Shown here: piece by piece, positions 22,445 through 32,640 of the stretch
Position numbering within the stretch: the stretch's first letter is position 1
Layout: the number at the start of each line of letters is the position of its first letter
From: Prostheceraeus crozeri
Lineage: Eukaryota > Platyhelminthes > Polycladida > Euryleptidae
Assembly: GCA_907163375.1 (NCBI GenBank)
Contig: CAJQUW010005560.1
Coordinates: 176,001-240,000, forward strand
Direction of reading: 5' to 3'
Length of the DNA stretch: 64,000 nucleotides
Program-made: the position numbers and the translations under genes
The notes under the pieces: model-generated
What the model was told of the DNA's origin: nothing
Database searches by the model: none
The model's input: the letters and a program-made list of their open reading frames with translations, nothing else

Positions 22445-23440
22445 ATAATCCGGCAGCCAGCACGAGTTTCTGCAGGGAACGAGGCGACAATGAGACTTTC
22501 ACACGATGATGTACACCTCATAGTCCGGCAGCCAGCACGAGTTTGTGCAGGGAACGAGGCCGACAATGAGACTTTCACAGAATGATGTGCACCTCATAGT
22601 CCGGCAGCCAGCACGAGTTTCTGCAGGGAACTAGGCGACAATGAGACTTTCACACGATGATGTACACATCATAGTCCGGCAGCCAGCACGAGTTTGTGCA
22701 GGGAACGAGGCCGACAATGAGACTTTCACAGAATGATGTGCACCTCATAGTCCGGCAGCCAGCACGAGTTTCTGCAGGGAACGAGGCGACAATGAGACTT
22801 TCACAGAATGATGTACACCTCATAGTCCGGCAGCCAGCACGAGTTTGTGCAGGGAACGAGGTGACAATGAGACTTTCACAGAATGATGTACACCTCATAG
22901 TCCGGCAGCCAGCACGAGTTTGTGCAGGGAACGAGGCCGACAATGAGACTTTCACAGAATGATGTACACCTCATAGTCCGGCAGCCAGAGCGAGTTTGTG
23001 CAGGGAACGAGGCCGAAGATGAGACTTTCACAGAATGATGTACACCTCATAGTCCGGCAGCCAGCACGAGTTTGTGCAGGGAACGAGGCCGACAATGAGA
23101 CTTTCACAGAATGATGTCCACCTCATAGTCCGGCAGCCAGCACGAGTTTGTGCAGGGAACGAGGCCGACAATGAGACTTTCACAGAATGATGTGCACCTC
23201 ATAGTCCGGCAGCCAGCACGAGTTTCTGCAGGGAACGAGGACGACAATGAGACTTTCACAGAATGATGTGCACCCTACGCCTGCTACTTCTTCACGTCTG
23301 CCGAGTTCTGGTAGGTTCTTCTTCTTGTCAGACAGGATCAATGAAAATGACATGTGATGAGTGTGAGAAAACTCGTGCTGGCTACCGGACTATGAGGTGT
23401 ACATCATTCTGTGAAAGTCTCATTGTCGCCCTCGTTCCCT
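22445..23440 (-). mobile_element. Foldback element with 76-bp array, inverted relative to 1571-3435
   Basis: About 11 reverse-oriented units of the 76-bp satellite (CATAGTCCGGCAGCCAGCAC, GTTTGTGCAGGGAACGAGG and GACTTTCACAGAATGATGT) fill 22445-23270. A core at 23270-23365 (CCTACGCCTGCTACTTC and TTGTCAGACAGGATCAATGA) follows, then one unit in the opposite orientation (23370-23440). The structure is array arm, short core, single inverted unit: an asymmetrical foldback element. It lies just 43 bp after domain exon 5. Confidence 0.85.
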
Positions 23441-24841
23441 TATGTGTGCAAAATCTTAGCTAACATTGGCCCCATACCATTATTACAGACCAATGTCATA
23501 CATAAATTATACTATATTGGCATGCTATTATATACAGCATATTATATATATATTATATACTCGTATATATATATATAATATTAGTAATATCATATAATAT
23601 TTCTATAGTATATTATAGTAACTGGGTCATGCACTGGCACTGTGTCTAGGCCATCAGTAAAGGCCATTCTCTGTCTAGTCTATAGGTAAGCGGATGGCCT
23701 ATGCATGGCTTGCTAGTCAGGCTTAGGTTATGTATCACCCTATCAAGCCAAGCGAAATGGATTTTTGGTCCATATACGACGTAGTCGGGTCTATCGAATC
23801 GAATCTAAGTAGCCTCTAGGATAATAAGGCGACCGTCATGATTTTGCATTTTCTAAGTCTAACCTACTTTCCCGATAGCAAGCCTAGGCCTACATTATAG
23901 GCTTGCAGAGCAATGAATCATGAACTTGATGATCATCAGTCAGATTATTCCTCTTTTCTAGGATATTCTTGGATATTTTCAAAGAATTTGGCTCAAATAT
24001 TCTTGGGTATTTTCAAAATACTTGACTGAATTTTTCAGAATTTAGTTGTGGTGGATTTTTAACTATCACCGATGTTAGATGACGAACAAGGGGAACTTAT
24101 TCTGAGTGTTAAGGTTGACCGTTTTTGATATCATAGTTTGGCAAAGGTGCAGAATCGGGTAACAAACTACTTATAAAGTCGATATGAGTAATAAACTAAA
24201 ACATAAATGTGTTATAGATACAATCATAATTAACAATCTTGCAATAAAGTGAAAGCACTTACTAGATAACAGGATAAAAAGTTCAATTATTTATCAGAAC
24301 CTTTTCAATGTCACTTGATAACGCATTAACCGCCGTTTGGCATTTCATTGTAAGCCAGCTAAGTCAGAAATCACTTTGGATAAGGGCACAGTCTCCAGTG
24401 TTTGATAGAAACATGAATGGAAGATTGATAAATATACCGGATAGTGGTTATAATCACGAATTCATTCAAAGTATAGGCGAGAAAATCACTTGGAATTATA
24501 ATATCTTTGCAATTACAAATTTTGACCGAAGATGTGATTAGAAGACCTAGCCAGTATTTTCTATCACACAATTTTGTCTAGCAGTCTATCCAAGGGATCG
24601 CTTAAATTATTCTATTTACATAATGAACAAAAGCTGAAACTCAGAATTGGATGTAGTTGGAAAATACCAATAACCATGTCAATCCAGCACAAAAATTTAA
24701 AACACCACCTAGAGTGTCATTTAAAAAAATCGAAGACCCATTGGTTTTTAAATGAGTAGTTGAAATGGGATATTAAAGTATACCAACCCTGCTTGAACGG
24801 GGAATTAATAGACAATGAAAAGGAAATATTATAATCTGTAG
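23441..24841. other. Intron sequence with an AT microsatellite
   Basis: 23505-23620 is a (TA)n-rich tract with TATATATATATAATAT stretches. The rest shows no coding or repeat signature. Confidence 0.55.
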
Positions 24842-25302
24842 CAGAGGCGTACACAGGATTTATTTTTGTGTGAGGGCGGAATGTGGAACATCTATTTTTC
24901 TTGCATGCACTATTTAGCTCGTATATCAGATATGCAGACAAACTCTCCATTGATCCATCTCTTGTTCTTGACAAGTTTGCAGAAAGTTGCAGGCTTCGTC
25001 TTCTCACCTCATTCGTGACGCTCGACCAATACTTCAATTTTTAGTTAATAAAGTGTTATGAATCATGACCAAAACATTTCCACTTTGATACAAACTGCTT
25101 TCATTTACTAATTGAACATTGATAACTAATAGCCACAACATTGGACGAGAAATAAACAAGTATTGATATAGAAGCATGTATTACCTCAAGAATCCATTAC
25201 AAATGTAAAATTCTGGCCCTTGATACTCGAGTCAAGCGGTAATGCTCAGTTTATCTTCTGAATTTATCTTAAAGCTTTTCTGGGCCCTTCGGTACGCCCC
25301 TG
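24842..25302. mobile_element. hAT-type non-autonomous element, 461 bp, perfect 8-bp target duplication
   Basis: Ends are CAGAGGCGTACACAGGA on the left and, read inverted, CAGGGGCGTACCGAAGG on the right. Immediate flanks are identical 8-bp duplications ATCTGTAG (24834-24841 and 25303-25310). The CAGRGGCG terminus and 8-bp duplication are hallmarks of hAT. There is no transposase. Confidence 0.88.
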
Positions 25303-25494
25303 ATCTGTAGGCATCTATCATGATCGGCGCACGTGCATGTGTATGCCAAGTTTCGAAGACTTAGATTAGCCTCTACCAGACTAGATTCTGATTCGATGTG
25401 TAGAATAATTGACCTTTAGTTTGTGCTTTGGTATCATGTTGTTTTCTAAAAGGTATTATTACTGACAATTGAGATCACTTTTATATGACAGACT

Positions 25495-25715
25495 TCTGCA
25501 TGAGGTCGAAATGATATTTCTATGCGCCTTGTTCCTGGCACCACCCAGGAAGATAACGTCAGAATGCGGGCGGTGTTCCTGACACAGTCGTGGAGGGTGT
25601 GACTCGCTGGTCTTGGGGATCTTCGTGCCGCGTTCGATTCCCAGCCGGCAAGCCGTTTCTCATGGTGATGCGAGGAGCAAGGCGCATTGGCATATCATTT
25701 CGACCTCGTGAAAGC
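25495..25715 (+). mobile_element. Small foldback element containing a tRNA-like B box
   Basis: Arms of about 40 bp, 25499-25538 (ATGAGGTCGAAATGATAT and GCGCCTTGTTCCT) and the reverse complement at 25670-25712, surround a centre with GCGTTCGATTCCCAG. The latter is a near-consensus pol III B box (GGTTCGANTCC). An upstream GTGGAGGGTGTGACTCGCTG could be a weak A box. It could be a SINE caught inside a foldback or a tRNA-pseudogene-based MITE. Confidence 0.6.
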
Positions 25716-26232
25716 CGGAGGCATTGAATTCTTAAATAGTTTCTCTGAGGTCGCCTGGAAAAGGTTGCTATTCTACGTGAGAGTGGTTAGGGAAATTCCG
25801 TTACCGTGTCAGATGTAAGGCCTCCAATACTTGGCATTGGTGCATGCCAATGAACCAGTGTTGAAAGTTTTCAAAAGAATCTGTTTGATTTGCAATCTTA
25901 AACGCGCTGGTTGTGATACTGAATGGTTGTTGAAAAGTTACTATGCCTTCTTACGATTTGTTATGACTTAAGGATTTCCATGTTTTTGCAATGCACGTGA
26001 ATGTCTTTGAAATGACTTTTTACGTGTTGAAAAACGTGCTTTCCGTATAATTGGCATTCAGCATTCGGAAAGAAATTCATGATTGTGCTGTGTAAAAAAA
26101 AATCATGTAACAAACTTATGTCTGCATAGGTACTAATTTTGAACATCCCCCACGTTCCATGTTCTGGAATAGGGATTCGGCAAGAACTGTAAAAAGAACG
26201 TCCACGCTGAAAAACGATGAGATTTTTTATTA
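25716..26232. other. Intron sequence, nothing recognised
   Basis: No coding or repeat signature seen. Confidence 0.5.
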
Positions 26233-26234
26233 TA

Positions 26235-27203
26235 CAAGGTGGGTCAAAAGTCACGCACCATAGGAACTATTTGTACTGATTTTTTATTTATCCCAAATTA
26301 TATTTACATGGGCCTAGAAATCGGATAAAATTTTAATAAGAACTTGAATGAAGACATCAAACTGTAGATAGAGCATTGTTAAAGGGAATATCATAGATAG
26401 CTGGGTATCAAAGTCAAAGACATTTTGGTTGACATGATAGCGAAATTCGCGATCAACCTTGTCGTGCTGTACGAAGCAAATGATAGCCAAAGTACTTCAA
26501 AGTTCCAAGAAGTCGGTTCCCAGATCATCTGTTGAACTCAACTTTCCTCTTTTCTTGAAAGCTGATAAGTTTCATCCTTATAAATTCAATATCTTCAACG
26601 ACTAACCGAAGACAACTCAGACAGAAGAATGGATAGGTGCTGTTGGTTTTTGGATCATCTAAATGAAAACAATGAATTTTCATTTGATGTTCTCTTCTCA
26701 GATGAAGCAATTTTTGTCGTAAATGGACAAGCAAACCGTCACAATTGTCGGTATTATGCTCCGGAAAAGAGGAGCTTGATAGATTTTGGGCTGACAATGT
26801 GATGGTCTGGTGCGGGATTTGGCGTTCGTTTGCTATTGGACCATTCCTTTTCTATGCTAAGTTTTAATGCCATTTCCTTTTCTATGCTAAGTCTCGTTCA
26901 GTCCGAAAAGATAAGAGGTCGTGACCATCTTATCCAGTGAATTCACGGTGCGTGCACGATAATTAACGGTGACAGTAATCTGCTTGACAATGTTCACAGT
27001 GATTTCCATTATCGTCTCAGCACCTGGTTTGAACTAGGCGGACAGCATTTTGAGTATTTATAGAGATATTTTCATGCTTCGATTCCGCTTAAAACAATAA
27101 ATTTGTCCATTTTAAAGCAATTTTTAATTTTATAATCATACATGAGTCTTAGTCAATACGATATACAAAATTCCCTATGGTGCGTGACTTTTGTCCCACC
27201 CTG
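26235..27203 (+). mobile_element. Mariner-like element, 969 bp, degraded
   Basis: TA-flanked ends: TA|CAAGGTGGGTCAAAAGTCA on the left and, inverted, TA|CAGGGTGGGACAAAAGTCA on the right, both followed by CGCACCATAGG. It contains the transposase relic at 26525-27070 in the same orientation as the host gene. Confidence 0.92.
26525..27070 (+). pseudogene. Mariner/IS630-like transposase remnant
   Basis: Fragments in shifting + frames read FHPYKFNIFND; FDVLFSDEAIFVVNGQANRH then NCRYYAPEK; DNVMVWCGIWRSFAIGPFLF; and FHYRLSTWFELGGQHFEYL. These match the order in insect-type mariner-like transposases (HPYKI, FSDEA-F--NG-VNRHN-RYW, VWCGI--IGPFFF, RL---GGHFEHL). Many frameshifts and stops; N-terminal DNA-binding part not visible. 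Confidence 0.85.
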
Positions 27204-27404
27204 TATATTGTTGATTGAATTGAGATACTACGTTGAGAGGAATTGAAGAAACTACGTTGCTGTGAATTTTCGCAAAAAAGTGAATGCAAATAACCTGCCC
27301 ATATTGTTTCCGTACCGTAATTGTTTTCGTTAGAACATTTTCTTGAATCAATGCATGACATTTTTTGTTTCTTCATTTTTTGATTACATCTCTTCTCTTT
27401 TCAG

Positions 27405-27806
27405 CAATACTTTTCTCTGTCGTCAATTTTTGTGAAGATTTCGAAGGTGGAAAGCACTTCATGCTTTCCTGCGAAGTATCAGGTCATTCAGCCGTTCGAG
27501 AAGCTCGAAAAACGACTGAAGATGAAAGAAACATTCCAAGTTCTCTGCTAGTGAAAGACGTTCGAATCCGCGTCGCACATCGGATGAACCGCTCGCGTAA
27601 AGATATTATACTAACCAGAAGGATGGGAGTTCACCGCGACGTTCAAGTTTATGCAGTTTCCGGGAGCTCTGGCAACTTCGCTGATACAACAGGCAAAGAA
27701 TATTCTGGTGCTGATGTGAAGCAGAAAGCAAACGTTCTCCTTTACGACGACAAAGTCTTCACTATCACCGGTGAATTGATAAATGTACTCTACGTTTCTC
27801 CGCCAG
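27405..27806 (+). CDS. Exon: repeat domain 6 of the kinase gene, with a 20-residue insertion
   Basis: A 402-bp exon, again phase 1-1, between TCTCTTTTCAG and GTTAGT, 60 bp longer than its siblings. The domain begins AILFSVVNFCEDFEGGKHFM. After SGHSAVREARK come about 20 extra residues before a second helix-like segment, VKDVRIRVAHRMN. The extra stretch looks like a partial repeat of the helix motif (VREARK/VKDVRI). Then DIILTRRMGV, a strongly changed aromatic loop (VYAVSGSSGNFAD) and DDKVFTITGELINVLYVSPP follow. The YW of the other repeats is missing. It joins the kinase exon as G|TC. The most divergent and most kinase-proximal copy. Confidence 0.87.
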
Positions 27807-27971
27807 GTTAGTGAAGGACAATTCAAAGTCATTTAATCAGTCTTATGCAGTGATCAGTAAATGCGAAAGATTTGTGAATTCTCTGACTTGAACTTCATAG
27901 TTTCCTTTTGCTGCTGAGATTTTAACAGAAGTCCGAGTCCACAGAGCTGTCATAACAAACGAACCTCTCAA

Positions 27972-28316
27972 ATGATGCTAAAATTTGATTATTCTGGTAA
28001 CTTCCAACCGTGTCGCACACAGGTACCAAAATTTGATTATTCTGGTAACTTCCAACCGTGTCGCACACAGGTACCAAAATTTGATTATTCTGGTAACTTC
28101 CAACCGTGTCGCACACAGGTACCAAAATTTGATTATTCTGGTAACTTCCAACCGTGTCGCACACAGGTACCAAAATTTGATTATTCTGGTAACTTCCAAC
28201 CGTGTCGCACACAGGTACCAAAATTTGATTATTCTGGTAACTTCCAACCGTGTCGCACACAGGTACCAAAATTTGATTATTCTGGTAACTTCCAACCGTG
28301 TCGCATACAGGTACCA
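27972..28316 (+). repeat. 48-bp tandem array, 7 nearly identical units
   Basis: The unit contains GTACCAAAATTTGATTATTC and TGGTAACTTCCAACCGTGTC followed by GCACACAG. The copies are almost identical, pointing to recent expansion. 48 is a multiple of three and the unit lacks stops in several frames, so four frames stay open through it; none looks like a gene. It lies 165 bp after domain exon 6. Confidence 0.96.
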
Positions 28317-28519
28317 ATATTTAGACAAGTAAAGTACCTGAACAAAGCTGTTCAAAGACCTTGATAAATCTATTCAGCGTTTTCTTTATTCACTTTCTTT
28401 AAACGGCAGGCATTCGGCATTATGGAAATAAATAATACTAATTCAGGTTTGCTGCTTCTAATAAGTTGTTCCTACTTCTTGATACCTTGACGACATGATC
28501 GGACAGTCAGATGTTTGTA

Positions 28520-29071
28520 AGGATAGAGTTATGATGTGAGTGCGTTCCACTTGGAAAAACTTCCATGAGCTTCTCCCCGTCCTCACAGACAAAGGTATTC
28601 CCTTCAGAACACGTGGGTACGTGTACAACATGTGTGTCCGTAGCATATTGCTCCACGCTAGCGAAACTTGGCCGCTACCAGCGAGGATGTAGATCGCTTC
28701 ATCCGAAATGACAATGCAATGGTGAGGTGGATCTCTTCGAAGCGACTTGCCGACCACGTTCCCATGGACGATCTGCGTATGAGGCTCGGTATTCGCAAGG
28801 TTGAAGAAGTAATACGCACAAGAAGACTTCGATGGTGCAGCGAATGAATGAGGACTCGTGGCCAAAGAAGATCTTGTCCTTTGAAGTTCCCGGACAGAAC
28901 CCACGTGGTCGCCACAAGAAGAGATGGCTTGGTAACATCATGAAGGATGTGCGAAATCTCAATCTTCATAGCATCAGCCCACAAGACAGAACAGCCTGGA
29001 GAAATGCCATCAAGGTGGACCAGCATTCGACGGCGTCCAACCATCGCAAAACAGTGAAAAGAAGACGTTAA
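28520..29071 (+). pseudogene. LINE ORF2 C-terminus (RTE/Nimb-type), broken
   Basis: Fragments in two + frames read ELLPVLTDKGIPFRTRGYVY, NMCVRSILLHASETWPL, VRWISSKRLADHVPMDDLRM and RLGIRKVEEVIRTRRLRW. After a frame change, MNEDSWPKKI, RGRHKKRWLGNIMKD and QDRTAWRNAI follow to a stop. This is the typical tail of LINE polymerase proteins (K--vy--cvrs-lLy-sEtWpl, GRPKKRW-D-i--D, A-DR--WR). It is 5'-truncated and frameshifted. Confidence 0.88.
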
Positions 29072-29546
29072 ACGTGGAGTCAGTGAGTGCTTGATGACTA
29101 GATAAGCGCCTTCAGTGCACGCAGCGCATCATCTTCAGAGGGAGTAGAGTTGCCTGACCTGTAGACCGAGTTGCAGCTAAAATCGTATAGTGAAGTAGGT
29201 GAGACATCTCGTTCTCTCAAGGACAGTAAGAAAGACACACAATTGAACTGCACCATCGAGTTGACATGGCGAGCATGTGTTCCATCGACAAGGAGCCGGT
29301 TTGACGAAGGATGGTCATCAAGGAGGCAATGTGGTTCAAGGACTCCAGTTCGTAACTTTGTAGATATTTTCCTTTCTTTAACTTCTACTTATCAGTATTT
29401 GACAGTAGAAACGTCCATATGATTTGATCACCTGATGACTCGATACACTTGATTTGTACTCTTTGCTATACTCAGTCGGCAGTAAGGATCACAATCCCGA
29501 GATAGCATTACGGAAAGAGAGCAATCTGATTCTTCTTAAGATCTAG
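29072..29546. other. Intron sequence, nothing recognised
   Basis: No element end or coding signature seen. Confidence 0.45.
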
Positions 29547-30601
29547 CCACAGAATTAGACAGGTCGTCCACAGAATAAGATTGTTTAATCGTATCACTTT
29601 GCTAGAAGTGCAAACTGATTCAAACAGATGGCACATGCAGGAACTTAATAAGTGGCCAAAAAGAAATTTTTAATACCTTACAGAGATAGGAAAAATAGTC
29701 GTGTTTCGCTTGCGGATTGCTCTGAATTCCTTCAAAATGCTCCGATCGCCACGATTCCTTCAGATTCGAAGAATTCAGATCATTGCGCAAAAGTTTTCTC
29801 GATAATGTTGGGCCCTCCGATCATTTTAAAAAAAGTTAGCAGGCGCATGAAAAAAACGTTCACAAACTTCTCTGTAGACCTTGACATCGTCTGTGTCTCT
29901 TTGCTGTGTGATCCGGTTGATAACAGTCACTGAAGCTTCCCACAGTTTGGCGTGTTTAATGTTGAACTGGCTGCTCATTGTTCGATTGCTATGGTATTTA
30001 GTCAGCAGATTGTGCCATTTCATTTGCGTTACATGTTCTAATGCTTCCCTTCTAGTCAAACGGAAGAAGAGACGGCCGGTCTGATTCTGTGGGTCTACTC
30101 TTCCTCTGTTTGATTAGAAAGGAAGCAGTGGAACATGTAATGTTAATGAAATGGCAGAATCTGCTGACTAAATGCCATAGCAATCGAACAATGAGCAGCC
30201 AGTTCAACATTAAACACGCCAAATTGTGCAAAGTTTCAGTGACTGTTATCAACCGGATCACACAGCAAAGAGACACAGTCGATGTGAAGTTCTACAGAGA
30301 AGTTTGTGAAAGTTTTTTCATGCGCCTGCCAACTTTTTTAATAATAATCGGAGCGCCCAACATTATCGAGAAAACTTTTGCGCAATGATCTGAATTCTTC
30401 TTATCTGAAGGAGTCGTGGCGATCGGAGCATTTTGAAGGAATTCAGAGCAATCCGCAAGCGGCGCACGACTATTTTTCCTATCTCTGCAAGGTATTAAAA
30501 ATTTCTTTTTGCCCACTCATTAAGTTCCTGCATGTGCCATCTGTTTGAATCAGTTTGCACTTCTATCAAAGTGATGCGCTTAAACAATCTAATTCTGTGG
30601 G
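29547..30601. mobile_element. ~1.05-kb palindrome: head-to-head dimer of a hAT-like MITE
   Basis: 29568-30085 is repeated as a near-perfect reverse complement at 30086-30601. Shared blocks include CAGATGGCACATGCAGGAAC, AGAGATAGGAAAAATAGTCG and ATCCGGTTGATAACAGTCAC. A single monomer with its own ends CACAGAATTAGA and an 8-bp duplication exists at 61417-61935, so the palindrome is two monomers facing each other. Just left of it (29549-29566) is an extra piece of the other terminus (CACAGAATTAGACAGGTCG). Old fragments of the family lie at 48772-49133 and 50868-51035. ORFs of ~75-100 codons inside on both strands are artefacts of the inverted arms. Confidence 0.93.
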
Positions 30602-31351
30602 TCAGATAGTTATATATTTGATCTGCAGAGAATCTGTGTGACCTACTTTCCTACAGAGACTACCGAGATTGCTTCTTTATTATACAGATGTCTGCAGAGG
30701 GAAGCATAAACCCCCATTAGTCGAACTAAAGTCCTTCAATTAATTTCTAATTGGTCAGTGCGTTCAAGTGTCATTATTCATTGTTTGCGTCACCCAATTT
30801 TTGGGGAAAATGTTTCCATTCATTAATTGTAAAGAAAAAGGCCTCCCAAAGTTTGGACAAGCAAGAAATTAAATCAAAGAGAGTGCATGTTGTACATTTT
30901 CTGTTGTGGACGATGTACGTATTCGTGTAGACTCTTGACTATATTGCATAGCACTATGCGGTGTGTTTGTAGACCTATTACAATGTACTTGTGGAATTGA
31001 ATAAGTAATTAAGTATTGGACAAGAAATGAATAATTAAGTAAACAACGGCTTATAGCAGGTAATTTGACATTTGTGCGAACAGTGTGCTATGTAACCAGC
31101 ACAAATTTGAAAATTTGAAAAAGAATAGCACATGAAGTATATGTACGAGTATTATAATCATTCGACTGCGATTTTTGAGGAATTCGGATTCGTTTCGCAA
31201 AAAATGAAGGCAAGTATGTATCGCACATGTTGTTGGAAGCAATCATCTTGTCTGAATGAAGAACGTTTTCACTCAAATTGCTGATAACATGTACAAAATT
31301 AAATCTCCCATGATTTCAAGTAATCCATGTTCTTCTGTATATCCGGTGCAG
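30602..31351 (+). other. Intron sequence up to the first kinase exon
   Basis: No repeats or coding signature. It ends with the acceptor GTATATCCGGTGCAG at 31351, whose pyrimidine tract is weaker than at the domain exons. Confidence 0.55.
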
Positions 31352-31803
31352 TCGGTATTGAATCTGGTAGACTTCGGGCCATACATGTCGGGGTTGAAAA
31401 ATCATCCACGTCATCCGGATCGATTTTGAGTCGAGGCAAACAGAATCCAGCCATGACTCGCTCTGATAGGGACTATTATAGAGGATTTTTATTCCATAAA
31501 TATCCTACAGAGATACATTCACTGTTATGTTCTAAAATTTCAGATTTTCACAAACCTATCGAATGGGAGAAAATCAGGGAATTAGGTGAAGGCGGCTTTG
31601 GCAGAGTATATTTGTGCAAGGACCGAAAGACTGGATTGGAATATGCTATGAAGGAGTTACGGAAGGACGATGAGAAAACAGTCAAGTCATTTAAGAATGA
31701 GATTTATCTTTTTAGCTTCCTGAAGCATAAGCACATTGTCTCATACATTGGAAGTCAAGAAGATGGCAAATCAGAAAATATTTTCCTACAATTCATGCCT
31801 GGG
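31352..31803 (+). CDS. Exon: linker and N-lobe of a STE11/MAP3K-like protein kinase
   Basis: A 452-bp exon, entered in phase 1 and left in phase 0 at GTAAGC. Residues 1-70 are a linker with a Ser-rich stretch (VEKSSTSSGSILSRGK). Residues 71-151 are the kinase N-lobe: IEWEKIRELGEGGFGRVYLC with an intact glycine loop, ATP-anchoring Lys in YAMKELRK (residue 101), helix C Glu in FKNEIYLF (residue 117), KHKHIVSYIG and the hinge region IFLQFMPG. The motif MPGG, completed by the next exon, is characteristic of MEKK/MAP3K kinases. The open frame continues to 31941 in the intron, but the donor and the in-frame match to the exon at 39586 fix the end. Predicted role: cytoplasmic Ser/Thr kinase upstream in a MAPK-type cascade (family knowledge). 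Confidence 0.92.
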
Positions 31804-31921
31804 GTAAGCGAAATTGCTAATTCACAAGCGGTTCCTTTAATGCATTGCTCAAAAGTATTTTATCAAATAATGCAATATCAATTTGATCAATATGCATTGT
31901 ATCAAATAATTTCACGAGCTA

Positions 31922-32222
31922 TGTCCGAGAGAATGGCATAGCTATCCTCTATCCGTTACAAAGTATGCCAGATTATTAGGACCATAGATATCCGCGATAG
32001 AATCCCTCTCTACTGAGATTTTCCCTGGGAACAAATTTTATCAAATATAGAGGGGATTCTGAATACGATTCTACAACTATGTAATAATCTGGTATACTTT
32101 ATAATGTGGTTGACTCGAAAATGTACTGTATACACGTGTCCATTTACAATATACATTAATACTAATTGATCTGGTATACTTTATGTAATGCATAGAGGAT
32201 AGCTATGTAATTGTCTGGGATA
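31922..32222. mobile_element. Small TIR/foldback MITE, ~300 bp
   Basis: The left CATAGCTATCCTCTATCCGT then AAGTATGCCAGAT reappears inverted on the right (ATCTGGTATACTTTATGTAA and GCATAGAGGATAGCTATG). A second nested inverted pair (AGAATCCCTCTCTA and TATAGAGGGGATTCT) lies inside. No coding sequence. Confidence 0.85.
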
Positions 32223-32419
32223 AAGAGAGGGAAATTATTTGATGAATCCCGAGGGATGATTTTTTATATACAGTGAAAATTTGCAGAAATTTTAGAAATT
32301 ATAAATTCGCAGCACACGTTCAGAGTACTCGCTCGCCGTGAGAACAGGCGAAAATGTCGTTAAAAAGGTCTTATTGAAACACTAATAGAAATTGAACACC
32401 AATGAATGCGGTTTTATTA

Positions 32420-32640
32420 TTTATTTATAAACAGTGAAGATTTTTATATCAAAAGATTCAGTTTTTTGTGGAGATAGCATTCCTGTGGTCTAAGAAAAAT
32501 ATTTGATCACTTTTGAAGAAGCTGAATATTTGCTAATTTGTTTATGTACTAGCGATTTGTTGCCTCTTTATAAGTAGTATGAACATTTATTAACTTAATT
32601 AATTAAGCGGAAATTAGGCAATTATCAAGGAAGTTTCACG
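32420..32640 (+). repeat. Copy of the intron segment found after domain exon 4 (part 1)
   Basis: Matches about 14345-14590 (AGATTCAGTTTTTTG, TATAAGTAGTATGAA, AAGCGGAAAT and ATTATCAAGG). Its continuation, part 2, resumes at 39050, after inserted mobile elements. Confidence 0.8.

Noticed and set aside
27922-28364. Four open frames of 115-131 codons with 16-residue repeats
   Set aside because: All come from the 48-bp minisatellite, open on both strands; no start, splice or homology support.
29652-30516. Several 70-99 codon frames with similar peptides on both strands
   Set aside because: They are the two inverted arms of one palindromic MITE read in mirror image, and reappear at 61417-61935.
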